Assembly: GCA_009602725.1 (NCBI GenBank)
Contig: WELB01000414.1
Span: 11,098-42,266 of the forward strand
Direction: 5' to 3'
Length of the DNA stretch: 31,169 bases
Source of the DNA: Spirogloea muscicola
Lineage: Eukaryota; Streptophyta; Zygnematophyceae; Spirogloeales; Spirogloeaceae
Below, piece by piece: positions 18,605 to 29,950 of the stretch; positions within the stretch are counted from its first letter, which is position 1; each line of letters begins with the position of its first letter. The position numbers and the translations under genes were made by a program. The notes under the pieces were generated by a model. It saw nothing but the letters and a program-made list of their open reading frames with translations. It was not told the origin of the DNA and searched no databases.

Positions 18605-21600
18605 ATGGAGTGGCTTCCCCGCGCGCACCTGGCGCTGNTTGCCCCGCCGAGCAGAGTTCGATGTGCTCACGGGATGCAAGCTGTCGACGATCGACATGGG
18701 AGGCGTGATTGTCCAGGTCGCCTACTCGCCGGCAGGCGGTCACGTCCTGGTGGCCATCCTGGACGTGAGCTCCTCCCCACCCCCCCAGCCCCCTGCCAGA
18801 TGCTCAGCCCGCTCTGCACGCACATCCTGGCAGCTGCCGGGGCTGGCCTGGGGCTTGGGAGCTCAACCCGGCAGCTCCGAGCTGCCAGGAGAGGCCGTGC
18901 AGTTGTGGGCGGGGCCTGACGGCAGCTGAGGTGGCTCTGCGCCGACGCCGCAGGACTGGACGATCCGGGCGTGGGACGTGGACGCGGAGCTGGTCAGCCT
19001 GCTCTACGCCCCTGCGGACAAGAGGACCGAGAAGCTGGCCGTCGGCTCCCTGGAAGTGCACATTGCTCTTACCCCGCTCCGACCGCTCCTCTTCTTTGGC
19101 GCGTACAGACGCACTAGCGTCAGTGGTGAGATGACCGTGGCAAGGCGCAAGCTGACTGCATCACTGTGGACACCGTTGCGCACCTTGGTGGCACACCTCT
19201 TGTGCTGCAACTGACCCCGTCAGTCCACCTTGTGGGAGCTGCAGTGGTTGGGATCGGCGATGGCGTACGCCCCTCAATGAGAATAAAGACGGACATCAAG
19301 AAGCCTGTCACGGGGCTGGCGTGCCACCCTCGCCAGCCCATCCTTGTGAGCTCACACACAGCTGCAGCAAGCAACTATGACTAGGCATTTGCTTTGACTT
19401 TACATTAAGTCCAGCGCAAGCAAATTGCTCGACCCTGAGTCCAAGCAGCTTTTCTGAGGGTTTAGACTCGCCCCTTCTGCTAATTGTACTGTGCTTGCAG
19501 TATGTTGCCTATGCTGAGGGCGTCATTCGGGCATACAACATTCTTTCGTTTGCAGTACTATACACACTAGCTGGTAAGACTGTCCATGCGGCTTCGGCAA
19601 CTGCACTGGAAAGTGTCTGCACTGAGCCAGCTTGTTGAGCAAGAGCTCAGCTGTTGGCTTCTAGGATCAATAGTAATCCGTTGCTGAAGCCCGCTGCTTT
19701 GATGATCAGGGCTCCTTCATGGCCACCTGACCATTCCCTGATGTTCACCGCGTGTGGTCTCTTTCTTTCCTGCTCGTGCCCGGTGAACAGCAGAACCGAG
19801 TGTTAAGCTTCTTGGAGCTGGTGCGATTGCTTTCCATGCCACGTTGGATCACATCTTTGTGGGTGATCGTGGCGGTGCCATCTTGGCTTGGGATGTGTCC
19901 ATCCAATCACGGCCCAACCTGGTCGGCTTGTGAGTTGTGCTGATTGACCTCTGCTGCCTCTGCTAAGCATCTACGTACGCTTGTGTGGTCACCTGTACAC
20001 TGCTCGCCTTCTTTGAATCTCAAGAGGTTCAGCATCTTGCTCTTTGTACCCAGGTCCCAGGTCTAGGGCAGTGCCTCCTGATGGAGTTTTGTGTGGAGAG
20101 CATGAGAGAGCATGAAAGCATGGTCAGTAGCAGAAGCGAGCTGGATCATAGCACACGGTTGCACGGAGAAACTTGATCTGACCATCTGTCTGTAAGGTGA
20201 TGTCAGGACCATGGCAAGCACCACTCCGCTGGTCCACGTGGCGTGGCATTCTTCGCTGCAGCTGTTACTCTCACTTACACGGGACGGAGCAGTGAAGGCT
20301 TGGCGAGTCCGGATTTTCCAGAATCCTAATCACCCTGTGCAACGGTCCAACTTTCTCGAGCCCGCAGGTCCGCTGCGGATTAGCACAGCACCATCGAGGA
20401 TGTTTAAGTTATCTGCCATTCATTTCTTGCTAGCTGACCTCTGCCTTCTGCTTACAGACATGCTGTTTAATTTGCAAAAGAGGGTTTGCCAGGCAGACGC
20501 TCTGGCTGTGTGGGTTGATTTAGAGTATTTACTTGGACCACAATTCTGCAGGAGTAGGCGCGCTAGACATCAGCTATGTGTACGCACGCGGTGGCAGACA
20601 ACTCCCGCACCCTGTACCTGTGCTACGTGGCCTGTTTGTTCACCCCAGACTGAATGCCCTCACTGTGCTACTGGCAGTAAGCAACCTTCATCCAACTATT
20701 CGCCGCTTGCTGGGGGAAAGTGCTGTGTGTTAGCTCTCTGTAAGCGGATGCTTGCAAATCCCATGCAAGATGCTGCTTACATTGACAAGCTTTCAGCTGA
20801 ACAAGGTCAAGCTTCTTTGGCACAGAAAGACACGGAGGAAGATCAGGAGGTGAAGAAGAAGCTCATTGATATGAGCTATGAGTCCAGGAAGCATCTCTTG
20901 GCTGTTCTTCAAAGTGCCAGAGGGTCTCCAGGTTCTTTGCATCCGCTCCTCATTCTGAGCAGCAATATTGCATCTTCTCTTGCTGATTCTGATGATGTGG
21001 TCTTGCTTGCCATCCTTTATATATTCTGCATTGTCCAGCACACTGAGGTTCTGACTGCATGATCAGATGGCGTGATGAGAGAGAAGTTAGCTGCCCTTGG
21101 AGCTGCTGGCTTGTCAGAGCAAAACCTACAGCAGCAGCTCATACTGTCACGTGGTCAGTCCAAGTGAGCATTCGAGCAGATAACATGTCTTGGTCGAGCT
21201 TGTGTGTGGCTGCCCATGTATGGCAATGAATAGTGATAAGAGACTGATTGCAACTTCTCACTTTGCTCTGGCACTCAGAATCATGCAGCCAACTTTGGTC
21301 GATCTCGCCCGCAAAGTGGGACTCCATGGGGTGCGTCTGTTGCTCACCAACCATTGAGCTTAGAGCTGCGATGTTGGGACTACGAGATTAATCACCTCCT
21401 TGTCACTGTTGCTGACAAGATCAGTGCCGAAGCGTGCAGGCTATGAGAGACACAGCTTCTGAGGCAGGGCCACTTCACGGGCTTCCGCTCTTAAGCATTG
21501 CAGATGTCAGTTTTCCCCTTCGAGATGCCCCGGTCTGTCAGGTGATTAGCATCTCACTCTGTTGCTGGTAACGCCTCTGACCACAGATTCTTCACGAGGG

Positions 21601-24600
21601 ACAGGACAAGCAGATTACCAACGACCAGCAAAGTGAAATGGAGCCAACATGCCTGTGCTTGAGCACACTGTAATGATCTCGTGTTCTGGCGGGGTGCAGC
21701 CATTCCATCAGCACTTGGCGTTCTTCAACTCCAAGCAGCCAATATTTCAGTATCCTTCTCGCACAATCTTCATGGATGGGTGCAACTTGCTGGCCTACAG
21801 CCTCGTGACGGGTGATTATTACCTCATGAAGAAGCTCTCTCCTGCTGTGAGTATCCCATGCTTGGAAGTTGCTGCAGAATGATGGTTAAGCGCCCATTTG
21901 TGCAAGCGAGGAGGCTTTGGGCAACTGCTTACCTCGTCGCGTCTCCTGCAGGCCATGTCAGGAGGTGAAAGGCTGGCCAGGCACATTGTGCACAGCCCGT
22001 TGCAGAGTGCTTGGCTCATATTCTTTGAGTGTCGCGGAACTCCAAGTGAGGTGGTGCTATATTGTGCGATTGATTCTGCCTCGACCACCAGCGACACTGT
22101 CACAACCTTTGCTGGTCAGCAGATCTAGTAGCTTGCCACTCTGCCCATATTTCTTTTGGCAAGCCATCACTTTGACGTGCTACAGAGGGGTATTTGCAAC
22201 GCGGCTGATGCACTGCTCCACGTCAATAGTGTGTTTGGCTAACAAGATTAGAGATAAGCAATAAACGATAAACGATAGAAAAGCATCCACTCTGCGCAGG
22301 TAGGGATGGTTGTTGGACAGGCCATCACGACAACCACTATGCAATTCTTGAAGAGGATGGCTTTGGCCTGACGCTATACCCACTGGAGAACGCTGTGGTC
22401 CCTCCCGCACTTGACGTCGCCCAGGTTGCTCATAAGCCTGTGGAAGCTGATGGCGCCCTGGATGCCAGCATATTCTCTGATGCCAGTGCATTTTCAGCCA
22501 ATACATTTGATAGGCAAGCTGGGCTGGTGGCTCCACTTCAGGAGCCCGCCCAACTGACGTTCGAAACACCAGTCCAGCGCATCTTCTGCACCCCCTTAGG
22601 TGGGCACCTCAACTCCAGGGGCCCGGCCTACTCCTTGTCAAGCTTGCTAGCCCGCCTAAAATTGTCTGCTCTTGCACTAACGACTTTCCTGCTGCATGAT
22701 GCCAGAATATGTAATTGCATATGTCATTATTGGGAGCCACATGGGCCTAGCATATGTCAACCCCGACGTCCATCACGGTGGGAGTGTTGACTTTGTGGAT
22801 AGCAACCAGAGTGGGGCCACATTAGCTACACGGCCAGATCTGAGCAGAAGTCTCAAGCTTTGCCCTCTGGAAGCTGTCCTTCAGGCAAGGGTGCAATCCA
22901 AATGACTGCCCCGTACTTGCACGCGGGCTTAGATGTGAATAGTCCAATCAACTTGCTTGCTCATGAGCGAGTGGCATCTTCAGACCGGGCCCTCGTCCGT
23001 CCAGCTTACACCATGAAGTTGTGAGTGGCAGGTGGAGTGGCAGGAGACGGCCACTGGCTTTGTGGCAGGCATCATCACACCTCTTCGTGTGCTGATTGTA
23101 GACAGCAATCTCCAGATATTGTCCTCCACTAGTACAACATATGACTGCGACTCTCCTGCCATATCCTTACACACACCTGCACAGCTGGCAAATATGGGGA
23201 GGGTGTTGTGTTGCATGTTCTGGTGGTTCTTGGACTATTGCCGTGCCTCTGCTTTTGCGCTGCAACTCCATTGATTAAGCGGGTCGTGATCCTTGACGGA
23301 CAGTTGCACTTTCTCTCTCTTGTCTGGTCGGGCCCGGCTCTGCTCTTCTCAACGTCGACAGTAGTTGCCATGCTTGGTTGGGACAATGTCGCACATCCTT
23401 TGCTCACACTCGACAGCCCTTCTTCTGGTGAATGCTGCTGAAAGCTACTACCCGTGACGTCCTACGAAGCCCTCAACATGAGCAACTTACATTGAATCTC
23501 TTTGATAGTAGTGTGTGGTCTTGAGAGGTGGGCTGAAAGAGACTGATCTGCGGTGCCGAAGTGCATTGCAGTGCTATTGGGCGTGTTGAATGACCGTGTC
23601 CTACTGGCAAGTCCAGGAGAGGGACAGAGACAAAATGCTGTTGGCACTGTGTATGTCGATGTTCGTACGCGGTTGCTTGGTCTTTTGGAACCACTCCTGG
23701 TAGGTTGGGTAACTATGCTCAACGTCATGGACCCCCATGTGGATCTTGCGGAGGTCCTTTATCAACTTACATCTCGGTGAGGGCTGGCCATTCCCATTTT
23801 AGTCATCTTGTATTACCATATCTCCATTGGTGATCAGATCGATGAACCAGCTGGTCTTGACATTGGCATCAGCTACATTGCACACTGGTGAGAGTTGCTG
23901 CTACCGTTTGCAGTTTTGACAGCGTAAGAATCTCTCCACGGGTACTCAGTGTGCTCAGCAAAGGTCCTCCCATTTGTGCCAGTCTTGCCGTCGAGCTTGC
24001 TCAGAGTGGCCCCCAGTTTCCACCTGTAAGCTCGTACAATCCTCAATAATAATGATCTGCATTCTGACAATCAATCCTATGCATCTAGGACCAATGCAGG
24101 AGTTTGTGAAACTTCTAGATGCTTCGCTTCTAGTCTGACAGGTGGTGTCTTGTCTGCAACTCTGCTAATCACAGTGCTAAAAGTAGGACTGAGGCCAGGA
24201 CCTCTTCCCACTATCCTGGTGCCGCAGGAACTGCGATGCTCATACGCTGCAAAAGCCAGACAATTTACGGCAGCTTTGGCTATTCTTCGAGATGAATTCC
24301 TCAGATCCAAGGATTACCCAAAGTGCCCTCGCACGTCCCGACTCTTCCAGCGGTTTAGAGAACTTGGTCGGACATGCATCATGTAAGCTGCCACTAGAGC
24401 TGCTACTGTTGACCCTGCTACACCTGAATAGCATGTGCACTTGCCTGACTTCCTCCAGGTTTTGCAGATTGTCATCTCATGCTCGTGTGTGCGTTGAATC
24501 TGGCTGTCCTCCAGGCATGGACAGTTTGATCTTGCAAAGGAGGCCTATGAGATGGCTGGTGATTACGAGAGTCAGCTTGACCTGTACCTGGCGCACTTGA

Positions 24601-27419
24601 ATCCTAGCGCTCTAAGACGCCTCTCTCAGAAGCTGGACGAAACCCCCAGCGTGGCTTCGGGAGACTTGAAGAGGCAAGTGGAAAGAGTCCTGTTGGTGCG
24701 CTCGGCGGGCTGGAGCAAGGGGGGCGCCTTCACGTCTGCCCAGGGGGAGAGCATGGCTCCTCGAGAGGCGAGCTGGGCTGGGGGGAACTGGACGCTGACC
24801 ACGACAAATGCAGCGGACGACCCCAAGAAGCCTCGCCCCAAGTGGGGCTTGGCAGCAGAGGTCACAGCCTACATGAAGGCGCCCGGAGGCGCCATTCCTG
24901 TTGTAGACGCAGACTCATTAGGGGTTTACTTGGGCATTCAGAAGGGCAGGGGATCCGTGGTCGAAGTGCCAGAGATGCTCCCCAAAGGTGCAGCTTCTGG
25001 AACTGGCCTCCTCCTTGGGGGTGCAGCTGCATCAGGGCCCAGCATGACACGGTCCTCATCGACATCCTCATCTATCAGGGCTGACAAGGCATTTGGAGCC
25101 TTGGGGGTGATGAGTGCCTTCCAAGATGCAGGCGATGACACAGAAAGTGAGGCTCAATCGCAGGCAGCTGCAGACTTCAAGTCAGGAATGCTTTCCATGG
25201 GTGACATGACTTCCAGCGACGATGAGAGCACCGGGGGTTCAACGCCCTCCTCCAGGAAGCGAGCCATCAAGGTGCGGATCAGAGACAAGCCGGTGGGAGC
25301 GGGCCTTGGCAAGGAAGCTGTGGACGTCAACAAGGTCAAGGAAGCCACCCGGCAGTTCACTCTTGGGGAAATCCCAAGATCTGGACGGCTTGTTCCACCA
25401 ACTGGGCCTCAGGCTGCCACCGGAATGCTTGGTCTGGGTGGCCAAGCAGATGCCAGCGGCTCAGGCCAGCCTCTGGGTACCTTCACTCCGCCTCCTCTGT
25501 TCTTCGGTGGCCCTGGTCCTGTGCCTAAGCAAGCACCAGGCTACTCAGGCCAGGCTAGCCAACTCCCCCCTCAATCTCCTCCGCCGCCCCAAGCACTGCA
25601 GTACCTCCATCCTCCGTTTCCTTCAGCATACCTATCCCCTTCACGGCCGAACGTTGCATCACCTGCCGGCCCTCAGATAGCTCCAGGGCTTGTATATATG
25701 CAGCAGCCTCCTGAGCCTGCTCCAATCGGGAGTTTTCAACCAGCCTATCAGCCTTCCTATGTGGGGCCTGCCGTGGGCAGCGACATGCCGCAGCAAGTTT
25801 CCCCCAACCAAGCGCCAGTGAACTATGTGCAGCAGACTCATCCTGTTCTTCAGGATGGCTCTTTGGGCTTCGCTCCTCCCACTTTTGGGCCCCCACCACC
25901 CGCAACTCACGGGTTGCCACCAGGCGGCGCATTCCTCCAACTGCCTGCCCCACCCCCATCTCAGCAAGGTCCAGAGTTGGATGGCAACACGGAGCTTGCC
26001 ATGTTGGCCGGAATTCCGCCACAAGCACTGCTGCCATCTGCAGCCAGCAGTGACGTACTCGAATCGTCAAGTGCTGTGGCTGACACTGCATCGGCCTCTG
26101 CATCGACAAGTGGAGCAGTGTTGCAGGGTTTACTGGAGGCCTCAACAGGCAAGAGTGAGCAAGTTAAGGTCCCTGAGGTTTCTACAGACAATGTCAAGCC
26201 CGGGCAGGTGAGCTACATTTTCGGGAGCATGGATGGCTGTCATCTGGGGTCAACAGCCTCCATCTTCCTTCACTATTGCATAGCCTTTCATATGTGTGAT
26301 GCTATCGTGACCCAGGTTGTCTCTCATGCTGTTGCTGGTGGCTCAGGTTCCGAGTGGACAATCAGCAGCTGTAGCGTTCAAGACCGGGCTTGTGCACATC
26401 GAAGAGAATCGCTTGCGAGATGCCTTGCGGTGTTTCGATGAGTCATTCTTGGCCCTTGCCAAAGATAGATCGACGGGCAAGGATGTCAGCAGTCAGGCTG
26501 AGATTTGCGCACACTACAAGGTCGCCGTGCTCCTTTTGCAGGTGTGTAGAGCTTGTTCTCTTACCTTGTGGCAGGCCATTTTGTGGTTTCAAGCACTTCC
26601 TGCTCTGCCCTCTTTGGTGCTATCTTACTGACTGGGAGCATTGCGCCTGTTCCACCTCTCTAATAGTACAGTAATCTCGAAGTACTCTTGCATGTTGGTG
26701 GCAGGAAATTGCAGGGTTAGAAAAGGGAGAGGGCCAGGGGATGATTGTGGGTGCAAAGGAGGAGCAGGCTCGACTTGCGCGCCACTTGGCAAGCCTCCCT
26801 CTTCAAGCCAGGCATCGCATCAGCTGTGTGCGTACTGCGATCAAGCGCAACATGGAGGTCCAGAACTATGCCTATGCCAAGCGCTCTTTAGACCTCCTCC
26901 TTTCAAAAGCACCTGCTGCCAAACAGGCAGAGCTCAAGGCCCTTGTCAAGTGAGTACCCACGGCTTCTGCGACGCCAACAGATGGTTTTCTTGTGTCACT
27001 TTAGCCTCCTGATTCATTGTTATGATATTGTCCTTTAATGCCGTCTTGCATATTGTAGGTGGCATCTCATCTGTTCGTGTTATAGCATGACAGCCGTTCT
27101 TTGTCTACTCCTCTCACATCTAGATTCCTTCCGCTTGCACGAGATTGTTGCTCATTTATTGGTTGGTCTACCTGGTATTTTGCACAGCGTCTGTGTGCAG
27201 CGAGGCCTTGTAAACCGCACCATCAGCGGACAGGAGAACCCGTCATCATTCTGCCACTTCACGCTGGGCAGACTTCCGACAATTGGGCATGATATGTGCG
27301 ACACTTGCCATTCCAAGTTTTCCCCCCTCCAATCACCCGGCTGTCCTATATGTGGCATGGGCACAGTGGCTCGAACTGATGCACCCGCTGCTATTGGCGA
27401 CTTTGCTTCACCATTTTGA
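18605..27419 (+). CDS. TWD40-2: TWD40-2-like subunit of the TSET/TPLATE complex (multi-exon)
   Basis: Large WD40 coat-like subunit of the plasma-membrane TSET/TPLATE endocytosis complex. The start ATG begins MEWLPRAHL, as in plant homologues. Beta-propeller exons give FDVLTGCKLSTIDMG (to 18764), DWTIRAWDVD (18954-19125), RIKTDIKKPVTGLACHPRQP (19245-19345), YVAYAEGVIRAYNI (from 19501), HIFVGDRGGAILAWDVS (near 19870) and NPNHPVQRSNFLEPAG (to about 20368). Later blocks are ESRKHLLAVLQSARGSPG, PFHQHLAFFNSKQPIFQYPS, WQETATGFVAG, LLGLLEPLLVGW and DEFLRSKDYPKCPRTS. Exon 24515-26207 (564 codons) starts HGQFDLAKEAYEMAGDYES and contains a long Pro/Gln/Ser-rich linker. The last exons, 26347-26541, 26705-26949 and 27188-27419, encode AFKTGLVHIEENRL, RNMEVQNYAYAKRSLDLLLS and a C-terminal CDTC...CPIC zinc-knuckle. 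About two dozen exons; some middle borders are not resolved. The frame breaks at an N (18638). Confidence 0.95.
18638..18638. other. Single N with frame break in TWD40-2 exon 1
   Basis: The frame from the ATG does not continue into the conserved FDVLTGCK block: reading straight through stops soon after. In plant homologues roughly 35 residues separate these two points, so this N probably stands for missing sequence rather than one base. Confidence 0.85.
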
Positions 27420-27749
27420 GCCCATGGCTCCAGTCAACAGCCTTGCTATCTAGACCTTGCAAAGCGCGTGGGAGTTGGTGGGGTCCAGCCACAGCAATGC
27501 TGCTGCGCTTTGGCAGGTAGGAGCAGCGCACTACCCTTGGCTGAGATTCTTTGAGGAAAAGCGGCAAGTCAGCTGCTAGTCTCTCCTTTGCCCGGCAGTA
27601 CCTGCGATTATTCTTTGCTCCGATGAATTGCCTCTGTGTTGATTCAGTTGGGGACGAAGGAAGGCATTGTGCGTAACATGCATGGAGCCAGCCACCAGAT
27701 TATGTCATAACTTTAAGGCGTGCATACAGGCTAGGCAGACAGGGCGCTC
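27420..27749. other. Downstream flank of TWD40-2
   Basis: The 3' UTR and flank of the TWD40-2 gene. I see no gene, tRNA or clear repeat here, and no convincing TGTAA polyadenylation signal close to the stop. Confidence 0.5.
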
Positions 27750-27830
27750 TTAGCACCCCCGTGTCAGCAGTAGGAAGTCAGATAAGCTGAGGGGAGGAAA
27801 AGGGGGCGAGGGCTGTGGAAGGCCAGCTCT
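27750..27830 (-). mobile_element. LINE tail joined to a hairpin module
   Basis: The minus strand reads LSLSDFLLLTRGC with a stop at 27750-27752. About 30 nt upstream of the SDFLLL block, in the same orientation, lies a hairpin module (GGCTGTGGAAGGCCAGC at 27811-27827). The ORF end is therefore fused directly to repeat sequence, probably by deletion or nested insertion. Confidence 0.6.
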
Positions 27831-28150
27831 TGGAGAACTGGGACAGCAGAGTGAGCAGCCGGGCTTCGATGCCGTCGAGTCGCTTGCTCGGGTGCACAGG
27901 ATGAGCCTTGCCATCTCCCTGCAGCATTCCTTGGCTTCTGCCGTGCACTTTCGGGCAGGCCGCACCTTGGCTGCTGCCCCCGGGCTCCGCCAGGGTGACG
28001 GTTTTCCGCCCTCCAGTCACTCCGAACTGCAGCTGCTGACTAGACGTTGCTGAGCGTTTCTGCACAAGTCACAGATGCTTATGCTTGCACCTTCTGGCCC
28101 TTTCAGACCGCGTTCGTTTCTTTCGGCTGGCCTCTCACAGCCATTGCCTT
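27830..28150 (+). mobile_element. 5'-truncated LINE 3' end with hairpin
   Basis: The + strand reads FDAVESLARVHRMSLAISLQ, then HSLASAVHFRAGRTLAAA and SHSELQLLTRRC with a stop at 28051-28053. The stem GGCTGGCCTCTCACAGCC (28125-28142) begins 71 nt after the stop, preceded by a CGTTCGTTTCTTTC pyrimidine stretch. One of the clearest ORF-end plus hairpin units here. Confidence 0.72.
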
Positions 28151-28776
28151 ACATTGAAGGGGCTGTTTCTCCTTGGCTGCTTTTCTTTTGAGAAGCAGCT
28201 ACTCCGGCAGCGGAGTTCCCATCCCTCCAGAAACTCAGCAGACAAAGTGTAGAGGGCACATCTAAAGGACTGCATCTGCACAACCAGAGGCGCCGCCTTG
28301 GACCAGGAGGCACAGCGAAAGTATCACTACACCAGTACGAGTCGGTGAGGCTGAGGCAAGGCCTACGCATTGCAACTCTCCACACGCTGTTTTGTTACAA
28401 GAGCCTCAGAGCGTACGAGCCCTTTGCGCTTTGATCTTTCTGAGCCATAGCAGATATATCGCCTAATAAGATAGAGACAAGGCTGCAAACGAAGAAGATG
28501 GCTGCTCAACATAGAAGCCATGAAGAAGAATAGGCAACACATTGCAAAAGTGGCAATGTGAGGGACAATGGAAAAGAATGCAGTAAAAGAATAGGGAACC
28601 TTCATACACATCAGGACCATTGCTTCTTATCGAGATTTCCGACATACTCTTGGACAACCTCTTAGAAGACAACGCACTCACACAAATGCTAGGACTTGTC
28701 GTCGTATACGAAGAAAACTATGACTTTCATTGCACACTGCTTGTACATACGTTTCCTATACCAACAGCAGCTCCAG

Positions 28777-28801
28777 CTACTATCGCTTTGCGCGATAGTA
28801 G
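28777..28801. repeat. 10-bp stem hairpin
   Basis: CTACTATCGC (28777-28786), a five-base loop TTTGC, and the exact complement GCGATAGTAG (28792-28801). Both sides are flanked by CAGCTCCAGCT-like direct copies. Confidence 0.95.
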
Positions 28802-29072
28802 CAGCTCCAGCTCCCATGAGTTTGGCACCTTCTAACAAGAATTTGGTTGCTTTATATTTCCAAAACAATGGTCATGAAAGATTAAACACGACGTTTCTAG
28901 GTGGACGACATCCATTGTGTGCTATGCGTGTAATGTCACGCTCTCACTCAGCCGCTCCGTGACGCCTGGACCAAGTGTTCAACAGGACTCTGACCTGCCT
29001 CCACTTGCTAAGCGGATAGATTCCTCTTATTTGCTCCTTGCAAGGCACAAGCAGTGTGCATGCAGATGCAGA

Positions 29073-29106
29073 CATGACAATCCATGACAATCCATGACAA
29101 TCCATG
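29073..29106. repeat. Tandem 10-bp repeat, three units
   Basis: Three perfect CATGACAATC units (29073-29102) followed by a partial CATG. Confidence 0.95.
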
Positions 29107-29195
29107 CAACAGTGTCTCGGTCTACATAACTCCTCCTTTCATTAACTTCCCATTAAACAATCTAGACATTCAGGATTTACTCGCCACCCCTGTCA

Positions 29196-29523
29196 TTGAC
29201 GAGGGCAGTGATCGAGGTTATCAGGACGGCGGTCCACCGGCTCCTGGGCCTCCTCCCTCCCTGCCTCGTCGGGGTCCAACAGTGCGAGTGCGGTGCCCGC
29301 CACGATGACCCTGCGGCGCTGGTTGCCCTTATGCTCCGCTGCACGCACGGGGGCGAGCGGACCGGTTCACACGACCTCCTGCGAGACGCCATGCAGGGTG
29401 TGTTCCCTGGAGGCCGGCTACAAGGTGGCAGTAGAAAACACAACTATGCCCATCCAGCGGGGCGCCGACGGACAGGTTCACACCCGCCGCGCTGACCTAG
29501 TTGCCCGGAGGAGGTCCGCGTAA
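29196..29523 (+). mobile_element. LINE ORF zinc-knuckle region, frameshifted
   Basis: The + strand reads CECGARHDDPAALVALMLRC, then THGGERTGSHDLLRDAMQGV; after a frameshift near 29415 it continues as EAGYKVAVENTTMPIQRGAD and VHTRRADLVARR. This is the C-terminal pattern of L1-like ORF2 proteins: C-x-C-G, a second Cys, GGERT-x-x-H-D-x-x-R-D, then R-A-D-L-V. It directly precedes the tail domain at 29949 in family order, but about 420 bp of repeat sequence separates them. Confidence 0.72.
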
Positions 29524-29539
29524 ATCGAGAGAAAAGCGC

Positions 29540-29950
29540 GCCCATAGAAAAGAGGGGCTGGCCAAGCCAGCCCAAAAAAGAATGGACAATGTCCAAAGCC
29601 AAAGCAAGAGGAGCCGGAGAAAGGACTACACTACAACATACTGCAGAACACAGAAACGATGCAGAGGAAAGCTCAGTACCCACGTAAATCGCAGATGTGG
29701 TGACTGCAGGTTGCGTCGACTCCGCCAACCCCGTCAAGTCGGCGACGCTCGTCGGGCACGCGGGCGTTCTGCCATAGCCTCTTCAGGCCCCGCAGTCGCT
29801 GCTTAGCTCGTAGTTTGGCCCCTTCGAACCTTGTCAATTCTTTTCGGGCTGGCTTCTCACAGCCCTTGCCCTCATTGGGAGAGCCGCTTCTTCTCTTCTT
29901 CTGCTTCTCACAGCCCTTGCCCCCATTGGGAGAGCCACTTCTTCTTCTTT
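29540..29950. mobile_element. Inverted repeat-element insertion splitting the LINE
   Basis: 29540-29690 matches 16310-16430 in the same orientation: hairpin GGGCTGGCCAAGCCAGCCC at 29555-29573, and a minus-strand ORF end reading DLRGY-stop at 29673-29675. 29770-29905 matches 16200-16295 inverted (stem 29846-29865). A partial second module follows at about 29899-29945. The stop-to-hairpin distance of the minus copy is 99 nt, the same as in the + copy at 30301. Confidence 0.65.

Larger units (their letters stand above)
28370..29170. other. AT-richer stretch with no recognised gene
   Basis: About 0.8 kb is visibly richer in A and T than its surroundings. Open stretches exist on both strands (for example 28696-28962 +) but none shows a motif I recognise. 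It holds an inverted repeat (28777-28801) and a short tandem repeat (29073-29106). It could be a different, older mobile element. Confidence 0.4.

Noticed and set aside
25555-26145. 196-codon minus frame opposite TWD40-2
   Set aside because: Shadow of the Pro/Gln-rich exon on the other strand.
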